64,000 nt of DNA from DASSBG01 sp035699085 (GTDB lineage Bacteria; Pseudomonadota; Gammaproteobacteria; Xanthomonadales; Rhodanobacteraceae), in contig DASSBG010000047.1 in the NCBI GenBank assembly GCA_035699085.1, positions 1-64,000 on the forward strand. Reading direction: 5' to 3'. The translations under genes were made by a program, and so were the position numbers. Of this stretch, positions 17,878-26,823 are shown piece by piece (the first letter of the stretch is position 1; each line of letters opens with the position of its first letter). The notes below the pieces were generated by a model. That model had not been told where the DNA came from, did not search any database, and saw only the letters and a list, made by a program, of their open reading frames with translations.

Positions 17878-18534
17878 ATGAAGCTGCTGGGCCATTGCTT
17901 CGCCGACGCCGGCTTGGCCACGCTGGCACTGACCCACCGCAGCATGGGCCAGCCGCACAACGAGCGGCTCGAGTTCCTGGGCGACGCATTGCTCAACATG
18001 CTGGTCGCCGAAATGCTGTTCGAGACCTATCCGCGTGCAGACGAAGGCGCCCTCTCGCGCATGCGCGCGCAGCTCGTCAGTGGTGCGGCACTGGCGGACA
18101 TGGCGCGGGAACTGGAGCTGGGTGCGCAACTCAAGCTGGGGCCGGGCGAGCTGAAAAGCGGCGGTTTCCGACGCGCCTCGATACTGGCGGACGCGCTTGA
18201 GGCGGCGATCGCCGCGGTCCATCTTGATGCCGGCTTCGCCACCTGCCGCGAGCGGGTGCGCGCGCTGTTCGGCTCGAGGGTCGAAGCCATCCACAAGCCG
18301 CGCAAGGATCCAAAATCGCGGTTGCAGGAGTGGCTGCAGGGCAAGGGGCTGCCTTTGCCCGAGTACCGGCTCGATGGCAGCCACGGCGAGGAGCATGCCA
18401 AGGTGTTCGAGGTGACCTGCCTGCTGGAGCAGCCGCAGGCGATGCAGTTCAGCGCCGACGGCGCCAGCCGACGGGTCGCCGAGCAGGCCGCCGCCGCCGC
18501 GGCGCTGGCGGCACTCGAGGGCGAATCGCGATGA
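17878..18534 (+). CDS. rnc: Ribonuclease III
   Basis: 218 aa. The RNase III signature NERLEFLGD is at residues 28-36, with the metal-binding Glu/Asp pair. A double-stranded RNA-binding domain follows from about residue 150 (DPKSRLQEWLQGKGLPLPEY ... ASRRVAEQAAAAAALAALE). It processes rRNA precursors and structured mRNAs. It overlaps era by 4 bases (ATGA), a sign of translational coupling. Confidence 0.97.
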   Translation: MKLLGHCFADAGLATLALTHRSMGQPHNERLEFLGDALLNMLVAEMLFETYPRADEGALSRMRAQLVSGAALADMARELELGAQLKLGPGELKSGGFRRASILADALEAAIAAVHLDAGFATCRERVRALFGSRVEAIHKPRKDPKSRLQEWLQGKGLPLPEYRLDGSHGEEHAKVFEVTCLLEQPQAMQFSADGASRRVAEQAAAAAALAALEGESR

Positions 18535-19475
18535 GCGCGGACGCAACCCGCTGCGGCCACGTCGCATTGCTTGGCCGGCCCAACGTGGGCAAGTCGACGT
18601 TGCTCAACGCCATGCTCGATTTCCACCTGAGCATCGTCGGGCCCAAGCCGCAAACCACGCGGCACCGGATCCTCGGCATTGTCACCGAGCCGCGCGGGCA
18701 GATCCTGTTCCTCGACACGCCGGGGCTGCACCGTGGCGCGCGCAAGGCCATGAACCGCAGCCTCAACCGTGCCGCGCGCCAGGCGCTGGACGAGGCCGAA
18801 CTGGTGGTGCAGGTGGTCGAGGCCGGCCATTGGGACGACGAAGACGAGGCGGTGTGGGCGGCAATCGAGCAGCACGAGTGCCCGCGCTTGCTGGCGGTGA
18901 ACAAGGTCGACGCGCTGGCTGACAAGACCCGCTTGCTGCCCTTCGCGCAGCGGCTCAGTGAGACGCATGGCTTCGACGAGGTCCACTACATCAGCGCTCG
19001 CCGTGGGGAAGGACTCGACGGGCTCCGCGCCGGCATCCTGGCGCGGCTGCCGCAGCGCGAGCCGATGTTCGACGCCGACGAAATGACCGACCGCAGCGAA
19101 CGCTTCCTGGTCGCCGAACGGATCCGCGAGCAGTTGATGATGCGCCTGCAGCAGGAGCTGCCGTATGCGACGACGGTGGAGGTCGAGAGTTTCAGCGACC
19201 GGGACGACGGCCTGACCGAGATCGGCGCGGTGATCTGGGTGGAGCGCGCCGGCCAGAAGGGCATCGTGATCGGCGCGGGCGGCAAGCAGCTCAAGGCCAT
19301 AGGCAGCGCCGCGCGCAGGACGATCGAGGCACTCCTCGACCGTCGCGTGCACCTGCGCCTGTGGGTCAAGGTGCGCGAGGGCTGGTCCGACGACGAGGCC
19401 AGCCTGCAGCGATTCGGGTATGGAGCGGGCGGGGACCTTGAACGGGACCCGGGGCCCGGGACCCGGGACCCGTAG
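18531..19475 (+). CDS. era: GTPase Era, 16S rRNA maturation
   Basis: 314 aa. G1 is GRPNVGKST (residues 15-23), G3 DTPG (62-65) and G4 NKVD (124-127). A C-terminal KH domain contains VIGAGGKQLK. Era binds the 3' end of 16S rRNA during 30S assembly. The ordinary end of the protein, near REGWSDDEASLQRFGYG, is followed by about 16 extra residues (GGDLERDPGPGTRDP-like) encoded by a GGGACCC-type direct repeat at about 19440-19472. This tail looks like a simple repeat captured into the reading frame. The start overlaps the rnc stop. Confidence 0.96.
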   Translation: MSADATRCGHVALLGRPNVGKSTLLNAMLDFHLSIVGPKPQTTRHRILGIVTEPRGQILFLDTPGLHRGARKAMNRSLNRAARQALDEAELVVQVVEAGHWDDEDEAVWAAIEQHECPRLLAVNKVDALADKTRLLPFAQRLSETHGFDEVHYISARRGEGLDGLRAGILARLPQREPMFDADEMTDRSERFLVAERIREQLMMRLQQELPYATTVEVESFSDRDDGLTEIGAVIWVERAGQKGIVIGAGGKQLKAIGSAARRTIEALLDRRVHLRLWVKVREGWSDDEASLQRFGYGAGGDLERDPGPGTRDP

Positions 19476-19690
19476 AAGCAGGGCATTCGCCGCAGTCGGC
19501 GCGACGCGGGCGAGACCCGGCAAGGTAAAGCTGCGGCCTGTCGCGTGACCAGCGAAGCACAGATCAAACGCGCGTAAGCTTTGACGCGCGGCTGTTACCG
19601 CTCACCACCAAACCGCTCGCTGCGCACCACCATCAGCATCCGATGCAGCCCGCCGGCCCACGTCTCAGGTTTTTCCGTCCAACGGGTCCC

Positions 19691-20413
19691 ATGCGCATCC
19701 AACAGCAACCAGCGTTTGTCCTGCACGTGCGTCCCTGGCGCGAGACGAGCCTTCAGCTTGAGTGCCTGACGCGCGACCACGGGCGGCTGGGGGTGCTGGC
19801 GCGCGGCGCGCGGCGGGCGCGTGCACGATTGTCGCGCGCGCTGCTGGAGCCATTCCAGCCGCTGATGATCGACGTGTCCGGAGGTGGCGAACTTGTCACC
19901 CTGACCGCAGCCGAAGCAACCGCCAACGCGTTGCCGCTGCGGGGCCAGGCGCTGTGGTCGGGGCTGTACGTGAACGAGCTGCTGGTGCGCCTGGTCGCGC
20001 GCCAGGACCCGCATCCCGGCCTGCTGGAGCGCTATGCCCGGACGCTGGCCAGCCTCGCCGAGGGAGGCGACATCGGCTGGACGCTGCGCCGCCTCGAACG
20101 TGACTTGCTGGCGAGCCTTGGCTACGCGCTGGAGTTGCGCCACGAGGCCGACAGTCGCGAGGCACTGGATCCTGCCGCCACCTATGTCTATGTTCCGGGC
20201 AGCGGCCCCATGCCCTGGCGCGGCCAGTCCGGCCTGCGCCTGCGCGGCGCCGACCTGCTGGCGCTGGCCGCCGACCACAAGCCCGACGCCGAAGGCCTGG
20301 TGGCGCTGCGCCGCCTGATGCGTGCGCTGATCGCCGAGCAGCTCGGCGACCGTGGCCTGCGCTCCTGGCAACTGGCCGCGTCGCTGCGCGCCACACCGGG
20401 CCGCAGCGACTAG
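19691..20413 (+). CDS. recO: DNA repair protein RecO
   Basis: 240 aa. The N-terminal OB-fold (about residues 1-80) begins QQQPAFVLHVRPWRETSL, followed by the helical RecO domain. The zinc-type CxxC motif of some RecO proteins is absent, as in E. coli. RecO helps RecR load RecA on gapped DNA. It lies 215 bases after era; that gap shows only a short 7-bp hairpin (19569-19590) and no clear promoter. pdxJ, which often follows recO, is not here. Confidence 0.93.
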   Translation: MRIQQQPAFVLHVRPWRETSLQLECLTRDHGRLGVLARGARRARARLSRALLEPFQPLMIDVSGGGELVTLTAAEATANALPLRGQALWSGLYVNELLVRLVARQDPHPGLLERYARTLASLAEGGDIGWTLRRLERDLLASLGYALELRHEADSREALDPAATYVYVPGSGPMPWRGQSGLRLRGADLLALAADHKPDAEGLVALRRLMRALIAEQLGDRGLRSWQLAASLRATPGRSD

Positions 20414-20603
20414 CGCAGGCGGCGCTCGCGCCGCGCGCAGCGACCCCGCCATTCCTGCCCCGCCAGAGGCAGCCTCGCCGAGTGGCATTCCGGAGCTGCC
20501 AGATGCGGAATTGAAGATCCTGCGCTGGCCGTGTCGGGGTCGAGGCGTTTCCGGTTCCGCGGTTCGCACGGCCGGGGAACGACGGGCGAGGATTGCAGGA
20601 TCG

Positions 20604-21401
20604 TCAGCCGAACTGCACGCTCAGCATGGAGATGGAGCCGCCGTCCATGCCTTCCACGGGGAACGTCACCGGCTCGCCCTCGACGCTGGCGCCGAGGACG
20701 TACAGCAGCGGCAGGTAGTGTTCCGGCGTCGGCACCGACAGCTCGGCATCGCGGCCCAGCAGTTCGTAGTCGACCAGTGCCTGGTGGCTGCCCTGCAGCA
20801 TCAGCTCGCGCGCCCTGGCTTCGAAGCGCAGGGCCCAGTCGAACGGCTCGGCAGGGTGGCGGCCCCAGGCGTAGGTATGCAGGTTGTGCACCACGTCGCC
20901 GCTGCCCATCAGCAGCACGCCTTCGTCGCGCAGTGGCCGCAGCAGCTGTCCCAGGTGGTAGTGGAACGCCGGCGGCCGGGTCTCGTCGATGCTCAGCTGC
21001 ACCACCGGCACGTCCGCCTGCGGGAACACGTGGTGCAGCACCGACCAGGTGCCGTGGTCGAGCCCCCACGAGGTGTCGGCGCGCACCTCCAGCGGCTGCA
21101 GCAGCGTGCGCACGCGGCGCACCAGGCCGAGGTCGCCCGGCGCCGGGTACTGCACCTCGAACAACTCCCGCGGAAACCCGCCGAAATCGTGGATCGTGCG
21201 CGGCGCCGACACCGCCGTCAGCGCAGTGCCGGGCAGGTACCAGTGCGCCGACACCGACAGCACCGCGCGCGGCCGCGGCAGGCGCTGCCCGATCGCTTCC
21301 CAGGCCCGGCTCCACGCGCTGGGCTTGATGGCGTTCATCGGGTTGCCGTGGCCGAAGAAGATCGTCGGCATGCGCTGGCCGGTGCTGTGGGACTCGGACA
21401 T
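20604..21401 (-). CDS. ygiD: 4,5-DOPA dioxygenase extradiol-like (class III, LigB type)
   Basis: 265 aa; it begins MSESHSTGQRMPTIFFGHGNPM. The metal-ligand histidines expected of the LigB/YgiD family are visible in FFGHGNP, SVSAHWY and SWGLDHGTWSVLHHVF. The family opens catechol rings; YgiD orthologues act on L-DOPA in vitro, but the physiological substrate is uncertain. ATG codons occur at 21404 and 21401; the second is preferred since GGGAG is 7 bases upstream. It is 13 bases from the REC-HPt gene on the same strand, so the two may be cotranscribed. Confidence 0.88.
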   Translation of the reverse strand: MSESHSTGQRMPTIFFGHGNPMNAIKPSAWSRAWEAIGQRLPRPRAVLSVSAHWYLPGTALTAVSAPRTIHDFGGFPRELFEVQYPAPGDLGLVRRVRTLLQPLEVRADTSWGLDHGTWSVLHHVFPQADVPVVQLSIDETRPPAFHYHLGQLLRPLRDEGVLLMGSGDVVHNLHTYAWGRHPAEPFDWALRFEARARELMLQGSHQALVDYELLGRDAELSVPTPEHYLPLLYVLGASVEGEPVTFPVEGMDGGSISMLSVQFG

Positions 21402-21414
21402 CATGAGGCTCCCG

Positions 21415-22182
21415 TCATGGTGGCTCGCGCGCCGCCGGCGCCGCGACTCGCTGTGCGTCATCCGGCTGCGGGAACTGCGCCCGGGTATCGGCCAGTATCG
21501 CGCCAAAGCGCGCCGACTGGGCGGCCGCGGAGCCGCCTGCCTCCAGCGCGCCCCGCAGCTCGCGCGCGGCACTGGCCAGCGCCGGCGCGCCGCAGAAGCC
21601 GGCCGAGGCGCACAGCCGATGCAGCCGCTCGTGCAGCACGGCCGGCCGGGTTGCCAGCGCCGGCCACTCGTCGCACCACTGCCGCAGCTCGCGCGCGAAC
21701 AACCGGCGCAGTGCCTGCAGGTTGCCGGCGCCACCCGCGCTGTACAGCGCCGCCGCGTCGTCGCGAACCGCCTGGGCCAGCGGCGGCAGGTGGGATTGCA
21801 GCAGCTCGCGCAGCTGGCCGGTGGTGCAAGGCTTGGCCAGGGTGGCGGTGAAGCCGGCTGCCAGCGCCGCGCGGCGGCCACCGGGCGTCCAGTGCGCGCT
21901 GCTGGCTATGGCGCGGCTGTCGCGCGAGGCTGCGTCCGGGCGTTCCCGCAGGCGCCGCAGCAGCGCCGCGCCGGACAGCGACGGCAGCCGCCGGTCGATC
22001 AGCAGCAGGTCGAACAGCGTGCTGGTGGCCTCTGCAAGCGCGGCCTTGCCGTCGCCATGCACGGTGACCTCCGCGCCCAGCTCGCGCAGCGCGTCGTGCA
22101 TGTAATGGCGACTGGGCGGATCGTCCTCCGCCAGCAGGATGCGGGCCGCCCGCTGCTTCGTGCAGGCCGAGGCTTGGGGCAT
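21415..22182 (-). CDS. Response regulator receiver-HPt phosphotransfer protein
   Basis: About 255 aa. Residues about 12-130 form a receiver domain: RILLAEDDPPSRHYM, the phospho-acceptor Asp in LLLIDRRLPSLSGA, SAHW and the Lys in TLAKPC. The C-terminal part is an HPt domain with the phosphorylatable His in LHRLCASAGFCGA. No DNA-binding or kinase domain is present, so it looks like a detached phosphorelay piece of a hybrid sensor. The start is uncertain: ATG 22182 keeps it clear of the divergent gene, while ATG 22224 would collide with that gene's start codon. No histidine kinase is in the window. Confidence 0.8.
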   Translation of the reverse strand: MPQASACTKQRAARILLAEDDPPSRHYMHDALRELGAEVTVHGDGKAALAEATSTLFDLLLIDRRLPSLSGAALLRRLRERPDAASRDSRAIASSAHWTPGGRRAALAAGFTATLAKPCTTGQLRELLQSHLPPLAQAVRDDAAALYSAGGAGNLQALRRLFARELRQWCDEWPALATRPAVLHERLHRLCASAGFCGAPALASAARELRGALEAGGSAAAQSARFGAILADTRAQFPQPDDAQRVAAPAAREPP

Positions 22183-22222
22183 TGGACTGGCATTGGGTTG
22201 CACCGTGGCAGAATGCCCGCGC

Positions 22223-24223
22223 ATGAGGTGGCGATCAAGCCTGACGGCGTGCTGCATTCTGCTGGTATTGTGCGCGCCGGCGCGGGCCGCGGTGCATGTA
22301 CAGGCGGGGCTGCTGACGCTGCCCGGCGTGACGGCGCAGCATGTGGATCTGCGTCTCGAGGAGAATACGGCGGGGCCGCCGCAGCTGTCCCTGCAGATTG
22401 GCAGCCTGGACGTGGCGGTGCTCGGCTGGCGGGGCGTCGGCCTGTCTTTCGAAGGCAGCCTGGCGCGCCTGCAGGCGACGCGCTGGCAGGTGAAGGGCGA
22501 GCTCGCGTTGTCCTCCACGCCCGGTGGCGCGCTGCGCCAGGCTCGCATGACGGCCATCCTTGATCGCGACGCCAATACCGCGCAGGTGGTGCTCGATGCC
22601 GGCACCACCGACCTCGACATTGCCATGCCGCTGGACCAGCCCAGCCACCTGCAGATCGACGCAAGCCAGCTGCCGCTGGCCTGGGCGCAGGGCGTGCTGG
22701 AGCGCATCTGGAAAGCGGGCAAGCTCGGCAAGGGCAGCGTCGACGCACGGCTGTCGCTGGATGCCGGTGACGATGCGGTGCGCAGCGCCGGCAACTTTAC
22801 CCTGCATTCGGCGGCATTCGACTCGAGCAGCGGCACGCTGGCGGCGCAGGCGCTGGACGGGCGCGGCAAATGGCGGCTGCAGACAGCCGGCAGGCGGTCG
22901 AGCATCGAGGTGGACGCCACGCTGCAGGGCGGCCAGCTGCTGCTCGGGCCGCTCTACGCGGCGTTGCCGGACCACGCCAGCCAGGTGCACCTGCAGGCCG
23001 ACTTTGCTCCGGGCAGCGTGCGCCTGTCATCAGTGCGCTTCAACGACGGCGATGCGCTTGGGCTGCGCGGCAGCATGGCCTTCACGTCGGACGGGGAGGT
23101 GACCGCGGTCGACATCGAGGCGATCGAGGCGCGCTTGCCTCAGGCCCTGCAGCGCTATGCCCGGTCGTGGCTGCAGACCCTTGGTTTCGGCGACGTCAGC
23201 AGCGACGGCCTGCTGTCCGGCAGCCTCGACTACAGCGGCGGCGCCCTGCGCAGCTTCAGGCTCAACGCGTCGGACCTGGATCTGGCAGATGCCGGCGGCC
23301 GCATCGCGGTCCGTGGCATGAACGGCGGCTTCGACTGGCGCGCCAGCGGCAGCCGCGACCCGACGACACTGGCCTGGCGGGGCCTGCGCCTGTGGTCGTT
23401 GCCGCTCGGCCCGGCGCATACCAGGTGGCAAAGCCGCGACGGCATGGTGCGGCTGGCGGCGCCGGTGGGCATACCGCTGCTCGGCGGCCAGCTGCGCCTG
23501 CAGCAACTCGACTGGAGCCCGGTGTCGCGCCAGCACCTTGGCGTTTCGCTGGCCGTCACGGGCGTCAGCATGCCGGCGTTGTCGAAAACCCTGGGCTGGC
23601 CGCAATTCCAGGGCACGCTCGCCGGGGCGATCCCGGCGCTGCATTACCACGGCGAGCAGGTCGACCTTGAGGGCGGACTGTCGCTGCACGTGTTCGGCGG
23701 CTTCATCGACGTTACCGATCTGTCGCTGCAGCGACCCTTTGAGGCCGCGCCGCTGCTGCAGGCCGACATCGCGCTGCGCGACCTCGACCTGCAGGCGGTC
23801 ACCAGCACCTTCAAGGTGGGCAGCATGACCGGGCGGCTGGACGGCGCGATCAAGGGCTTGCGGCTGCTGGCATGGAAGCCGGTGGCTTTTGATGCGTCGC
23901 TGCATGCGGACGGCGGGCGCATCAGCCAGCGCGCCATCGACAGCCTCAGCCAGCTGGGCGGTGGCCTCGCCGGTGGCCTGCAGTCGGCGGTGCTGAAAAT
24001 TTTCGACAGCTTCGGCTACTCCGCCTTCGGCCTCAGTTGCCGGCTGCAGAACGAGGTGTGCCAGATGGGCGGAATCGAGCCGGTCGACGGCGGCTACACT
24101 ATCGTGGAAGGCCGTGGCCTGCCGCACATCGAGGTGATCGGCCACCAGCGCGCGGTGGACTGGCCGACGCTGGTTGCACGGCTGAAGGCCGCCAGCAAGG
24201 GCGGTGGGCCAACGGTTCACTAG
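22223..24223 (+). CDS. YdbH-like AsmA/TamB-related envelope protein
   Basis: 666 aa with a short hydrophobic N-terminus (SSLTACCILLVLCAPARAA) that could be a signal peptide or an anchor. The rest is a long repetitive beta-rich protein (LRLEENTAGPPQLSLQIGSLD, SLDYSGGALRSFRLNASDLDL) typical of AsmA-like lipid-transfer bridge proteins. The C-terminal 250 residues (GFIDVTDLSLQRPFEAAPLLQADIAL-type region through MGGIEPVDGGYTIVEGRGLP) resemble the YdbH C-terminal domain. E. coli YdbH, with YnbE and YdbL, bridges inner and outer membrane. Here the next gene is a YdbL-like lipoprotein, which supports the call. It is shorter than E. coli YdbH. The ATG at 22223 lacks a good ribosome site. Confidence 0.65.
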   Translation: MRWRSSLTACCILLVLCAPARAAVHVQAGLLTLPGVTAQHVDLRLEENTAGPPQLSLQIGSLDVAVLGWRGVGLSFEGSLARLQATRWQVKGELALSSTPGGALRQARMTAILDRDANTAQVVLDAGTTDLDIAMPLDQPSHLQIDASQLPLAWAQGVLERIWKAGKLGKGSVDARLSLDAGDDAVRSAGNFTLHSAAFDSSSGTLAAQALDGRGKWRLQTAGRRSSIEVDATLQGGQLLLGPLYAALPDHASQVHLQADFAPGSVRLSSVRFNDGDALGLRGSMAFTSDGEVTAVDIEAIEARLPQALQRYARSWLQTLGFGDVSSDGLLSGSLDYSGGALRSFRLNASDLDLADAGGRIAVRGMNGGFDWRASGSRDPTTLAWRGLRLWSLPLGPAHTRWQSRDGMVRLAAPVGIPLLGGQLRLQQLDWSPVSRQHLGVSLAVTGVSMPALSKTLGWPQFQGTLAGAIPALHYHGEQVDLEGGLSLHVFGGFIDVTDLSLQRPFEAAPLLQADIALRDLDLQAVTSTFKVGSMTGRLDGAIKGLRLLAWKPVAFDASLHADGGRISQRAIDSLSQLGGGLAGGLQSAVLKIFDSFGYSAFGLSCRLQNEVCQMGGIEPVDGGYTIVEGRGLPHIEVIGHQRAVDWPTLVARLKAASKGGGPTVH

Positions 24224-24292
24224 CCGGAGCGCCGCTCTGGCTATCATGGCGGCACACGCTGGACGCGATACAGGTCCCCGAGGAGAATCCGC

Positions 24293-24919
24293 ATGCGCAA
24301 GGTTGGCGTCGTACTGTTTGCCGCACTGGCCGTGGTCATCGCCGGCTGCGTCACCATCAACGTGTACTTCCCGGCGGCCGCCGCGGAGCAGGCGGCCAGG
24401 AAATTCATCGGCCACGTCATCAACGCGCCGGGCGAGCTGCCGCCGAGTTCATCGTCGGCGCCGGACGAGCCGTCCTCCGAGCCATTGCCCGCCGGCGCGG
24501 CCTCTGCGTACCCGCCGCTGTCGCTGGTCGACCTGCTGATCCCGGCGGCGCATGCGGCCGAGCAGGCCGACATCCGGATCAGCACGCCGCGGATCGAGGC
24601 GCTGCGCGCACGCATGCGTGCCCGCTTCCAGTCGCGTCTGAAACCGCTGCTCGACTCCGGCGCCATCGGCTTCACGCACGACGGCCTGGTCGCGCTGCAC
24701 GATGCAGGCGCCGTGCCACTGGCGCAGCGCAACCAGGTGCGCCAGCTCATCGCCGAGGAAAACGCGGATCGCAAACAGGTCTACCAGCAGGTGGCGGTGG
24801 CCAATGGCCATGCCGAGTGGGAGCCGAAAATCCAGGCCACCTTCGCCCGCGAGTGGATCAACGAGGCACACGGCGGCTGGTATTATCAGAACGCTGCCGG
24901 CGACTGGTTGCGCAAGTAA
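24293..24919 (+). CDS. YdbL-like DUF1318 lipoprotein with N-terminal TINVYFP strand
   Basis: 208 aa. The signal ends in a lipobox VIAGC at residues 15-19 with Val at +2, so outer-membrane sorting is expected. Directly after the cysteine comes VTINVYFPAAAAEQAARKFIG. A Pro/Ser-rich spacer follows, then a C-terminal DUF1318 domain (QRNQVRQLIAEENADRKQVY ... GGWYYQNAAGDWLRK) that matches YdbL, ending WLRK like E. coli YdbL. GAGGAG 8 bases upstream fixes the start. It lies 69 bases after the YdbH-like gene, in the same direction. Separate YnbE is not seen; the lipidated strand may play that part (inference). Confidence 0.8.
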   Translation: MRKVGVVLFAALAVVIAGCVTINVYFPAAAAEQAARKFIGHVINAPGELPPSSSSAPDEPSSEPLPAGAASAYPPLSLVDLLIPAAHAAEQADIRISTPRIEALRARMRARFQSRLKPLLDSGAIGFTHDGLVALHDAGAVPLAQRNQVRQLIAEENADRKQVYQQVAVANGHAEWEPKIQATFAREWINEAHGGWYYQNAAGDWLRK

Positions 24920-24989
24920 CCGCACGCCACCCACCCATTCTCCGTCGTCGGCGCCCGCACGGGCACCGACGGTGCCGCTGTTTGCGACC

Positions 24990-26285
24990 ATGATTGAAAC
25001 CGAAGTAGAGATCCTCGACCTAAGCCACGACGGCCGCGGCGTGGCGCGAATCGAGGGCAAGACCGTATTCGTGGCGGGTGCCTTGCCGGGGGAGCGCGCG
25101 CGGGTACGGCTGCGCAAGCGGCGCCGGAATTTTGACGAGGCCGAGGTGGTCGAGCTGCTGGACCAGTCGCCGCAGCGTGTCCAGCCGCGCTGCGGGCACT
25201 TCGACGCCTGCGGTGGCTGCAGCCTGCAGCACCTGGACAGCGCGGCGCAGATCGAGGCCAAGCAGCGGGTACTGGCCGACAACTTCGCGCGCATCGGCAA
25301 GGTCGAGCCGGCGCGCTGGCTGCCGCCGCTCACCGCCGAGCCCTGGGGCTACCGGCGCAAGGGCCGGCTGTCGGTGCGCCACGTCGAAAAAAAGGGCCGC
25401 ACGCTGGTCGGATTCCGCGAGACCAATCCGCGCTTCGTCGCCGACATCCGGCGCTGCGAGGTGGTGCACCCGGCACTGGGCGCGAAGATCGGCGAGCTCG
25501 GCGACCTGGTCAGCGGCCTCGAGGCGCGCGCCTCGATCGCGCAGATCGAATTCGCCGTCGGCGACGAAACCGTCGCGTTGGTGTTTCGCCACCTGGTGCC
25601 GCTGGGCGAGGCCGACCGCGCCGCCCTGACGGCCTTTGCCCAGGCGCAGGGGTTTGCGATCTACCTGCAGCCCGGCGGCATCGACAGCGTCGCGCCGCTG
25701 TGGCCGGCCGAGCCGCGGCTCGCCTTCCGCCTGCCCGATTCCGGCATCGAGTTCGAGTTCCGGCCGCTGGACTTCGTCCAGGTCAACGCGCGCATCAACC
25801 AGGCCATGGTTGCGCGGGTCCTGGAACTGCTTGCGCTTCGCCCGGAGGACCGCGTGCTGGACCTGTTCTGCGGCCTGGGCAACTTCACCCTGCCGATCGC
25901 GCGCCAGGCGGCCACGGTCACCGGCGTCGAAGGCGACGCCGGCCTGCTGCGGCGCGCCGCGGCCAACGCCGCGCGCAATGGCATCGGCAACGCCGAGTTC
26001 CATCCCGCCGACCTGTTCGAGGACCAGCGCGGTGCCGCCTGGGCACGCGCGGACTGGGACGCCATCCTGCTTGATCCGCCGCGCGCCGGTGCCGACAAAG
26101 TGCTGGAGTACCTGCCGCGGCCGCCGGCCCGGCGGGTGGTCTACGTGTCGTGTCACCCCGGCTCGCTGGCGCGTGACGCCGGAATCCTCGTCCAGCGACA
26201 CGGATTCCGGCTGCAGGCGGCGGGGGTGATGGACATGTTCCCGCACACCGCGCATGTCGAGTCGGTGGCGTTGTTCGAGCGTTGA
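24990..26285 (+). CDS. rlmD: 23S rRNA (uracil-5-)-methyltransferase RlmD
   Basis: 431 aa. An N-terminal TRAM domain (residues 1-60) precedes the iron-sulphur cysteines C68, C74 and C77 (CGHFDACGGC) and a fourth near RRCEVV. The SAM domain has LDLFCGLGNFTLPIA, and DPPRAGAD leads to the catalytic cysteine in YVSCHPGSLARD. The usual SCNP reads SCHP here, a mild variation. RlmD methylates U1939 (E. coli numbering) of 23S rRNA. ATG 24990 is selected from homology of the TRAM start. Confidence 0.95.
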   Translation: MIETEVEILDLSHDGRGVARIEGKTVFVAGALPGERARVRLRKRRRNFDEAEVVELLDQSPQRVQPRCGHFDACGGCSLQHLDSAAQIEAKQRVLADNFARIGKVEPARWLPPLTAEPWGYRRKGRLSVRHVEKKGRTLVGFRETNPRFVADIRRCEVVHPALGAKIGELGDLVSGLEARASIAQIEFAVGDETVALVFRHLVPLGEADRAALTAFAQAQGFAIYLQPGGIDSVAPLWPAEPRLAFRLPDSGIEFEFRPLDFVQVNARINQAMVARVLELLALRPEDRVLDLFCGLGNFTLPIARQAATVTGVEGDAGLLRRAAANAARNGIGNAEFHPADLFEDQRGAAWARADWDAILLDPPRAGADKVLEYLPRPPARRVVYVSCHPGSLARDAGILVQRHGFRLQAAGVMDMFPHTAHVESVALFER

Positions 26286-26301
26286 CGGCGCAGGGGGCGG
26301 C

Positions 26302-26823
26302 ATGGGCATCGAAATCGAGCGCAAGTTCCTGCTGCAAGACGACGCCTGGCGCGCGGAGGTCCGCAGCAGCACGCGGATGATCCAGGGGTACCTGGTGCAC
26401 GCTGCGGCACTGGCGCAGGGGCTGGCGCGCTGCTCGGTGCGCGTGCGCGTGGCCGGCGACCGCGCCTGGCTCAACGCCAAGGCCGCCATGCCCGGCATCG
26501 AACGCAGCGAATTCGAAGTGCCGCTGCCGGTCGCGGATGCCGAATCGATGCTGCGCCAGTTTTGCGACGGCCGCGTCGAAAAGCTGCGCCATCTTGTCGA
26601 TGTCGACGGCCATACCTTCGAAATTGACGAATTTATGGGCGACAATCAGGGCCTGGTGGTGGCGGAGCTGGAACTGTCCGCTGCCGATGCACCGTTTCCG
26701 CAACCCGACTGGCTCGGCCGCGAGGTGAGCGACATGCCGCGCTACTACAACGTCCAGCTCATTGATCACCCCTTCCGCGACTGGAGCGCCGCGGAGCGGG
26801 CAGGGGAACCCGCGCCATGCTGA
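26302..26823 (+). CDS. CYTH-domain protein (inorganic triphosphatase-like)
   Basis: 173 aa, one CYTH domain. The defining ExExK motif is at the N-terminus (MGIEIERKF). Basic and acidic tunnel residues follow: SVRVRV, AWLNAKAA, RSEFEVPLP, HTFEIDEF and LVVAELEL. Members hydrolyse tripolyphosphate or other triphosphates in a metal-dependent way; the exact substrate is unknown. It lies 16 bases after rlmD and overlaps nagZ by 7 bases, so the genes are likely cotranscribed. Confidence 0.88.
   Translation: MGIEIERKFLLQDDAWRAEVRSSTRMIQGYLVHAAALAQGLARCSVRVRVAGDRAWLNAKAAMPGIERSEFEVPLPVADAESMLRQFCDGRVEKLRHLVDVDGHTFEIDEFMGDNQGLVVAELELSAADAPFPQPDWLGREVSDMPRYYNVQLIDHPFRDWSAAERAGEPAPC

Noticed and set aside
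19569..19590. Hairpin between era and recO as terminator
   Set aside because: Only 7 bp with an 8-base loop and no T run; not enough to call.
20352..21851. Plus-strand open frame over ygiD and the REC-HPt gene
   Set aside because: It crosses two minus-strand genes with clear family motifs and has His/Arg/Ala-biased composition.
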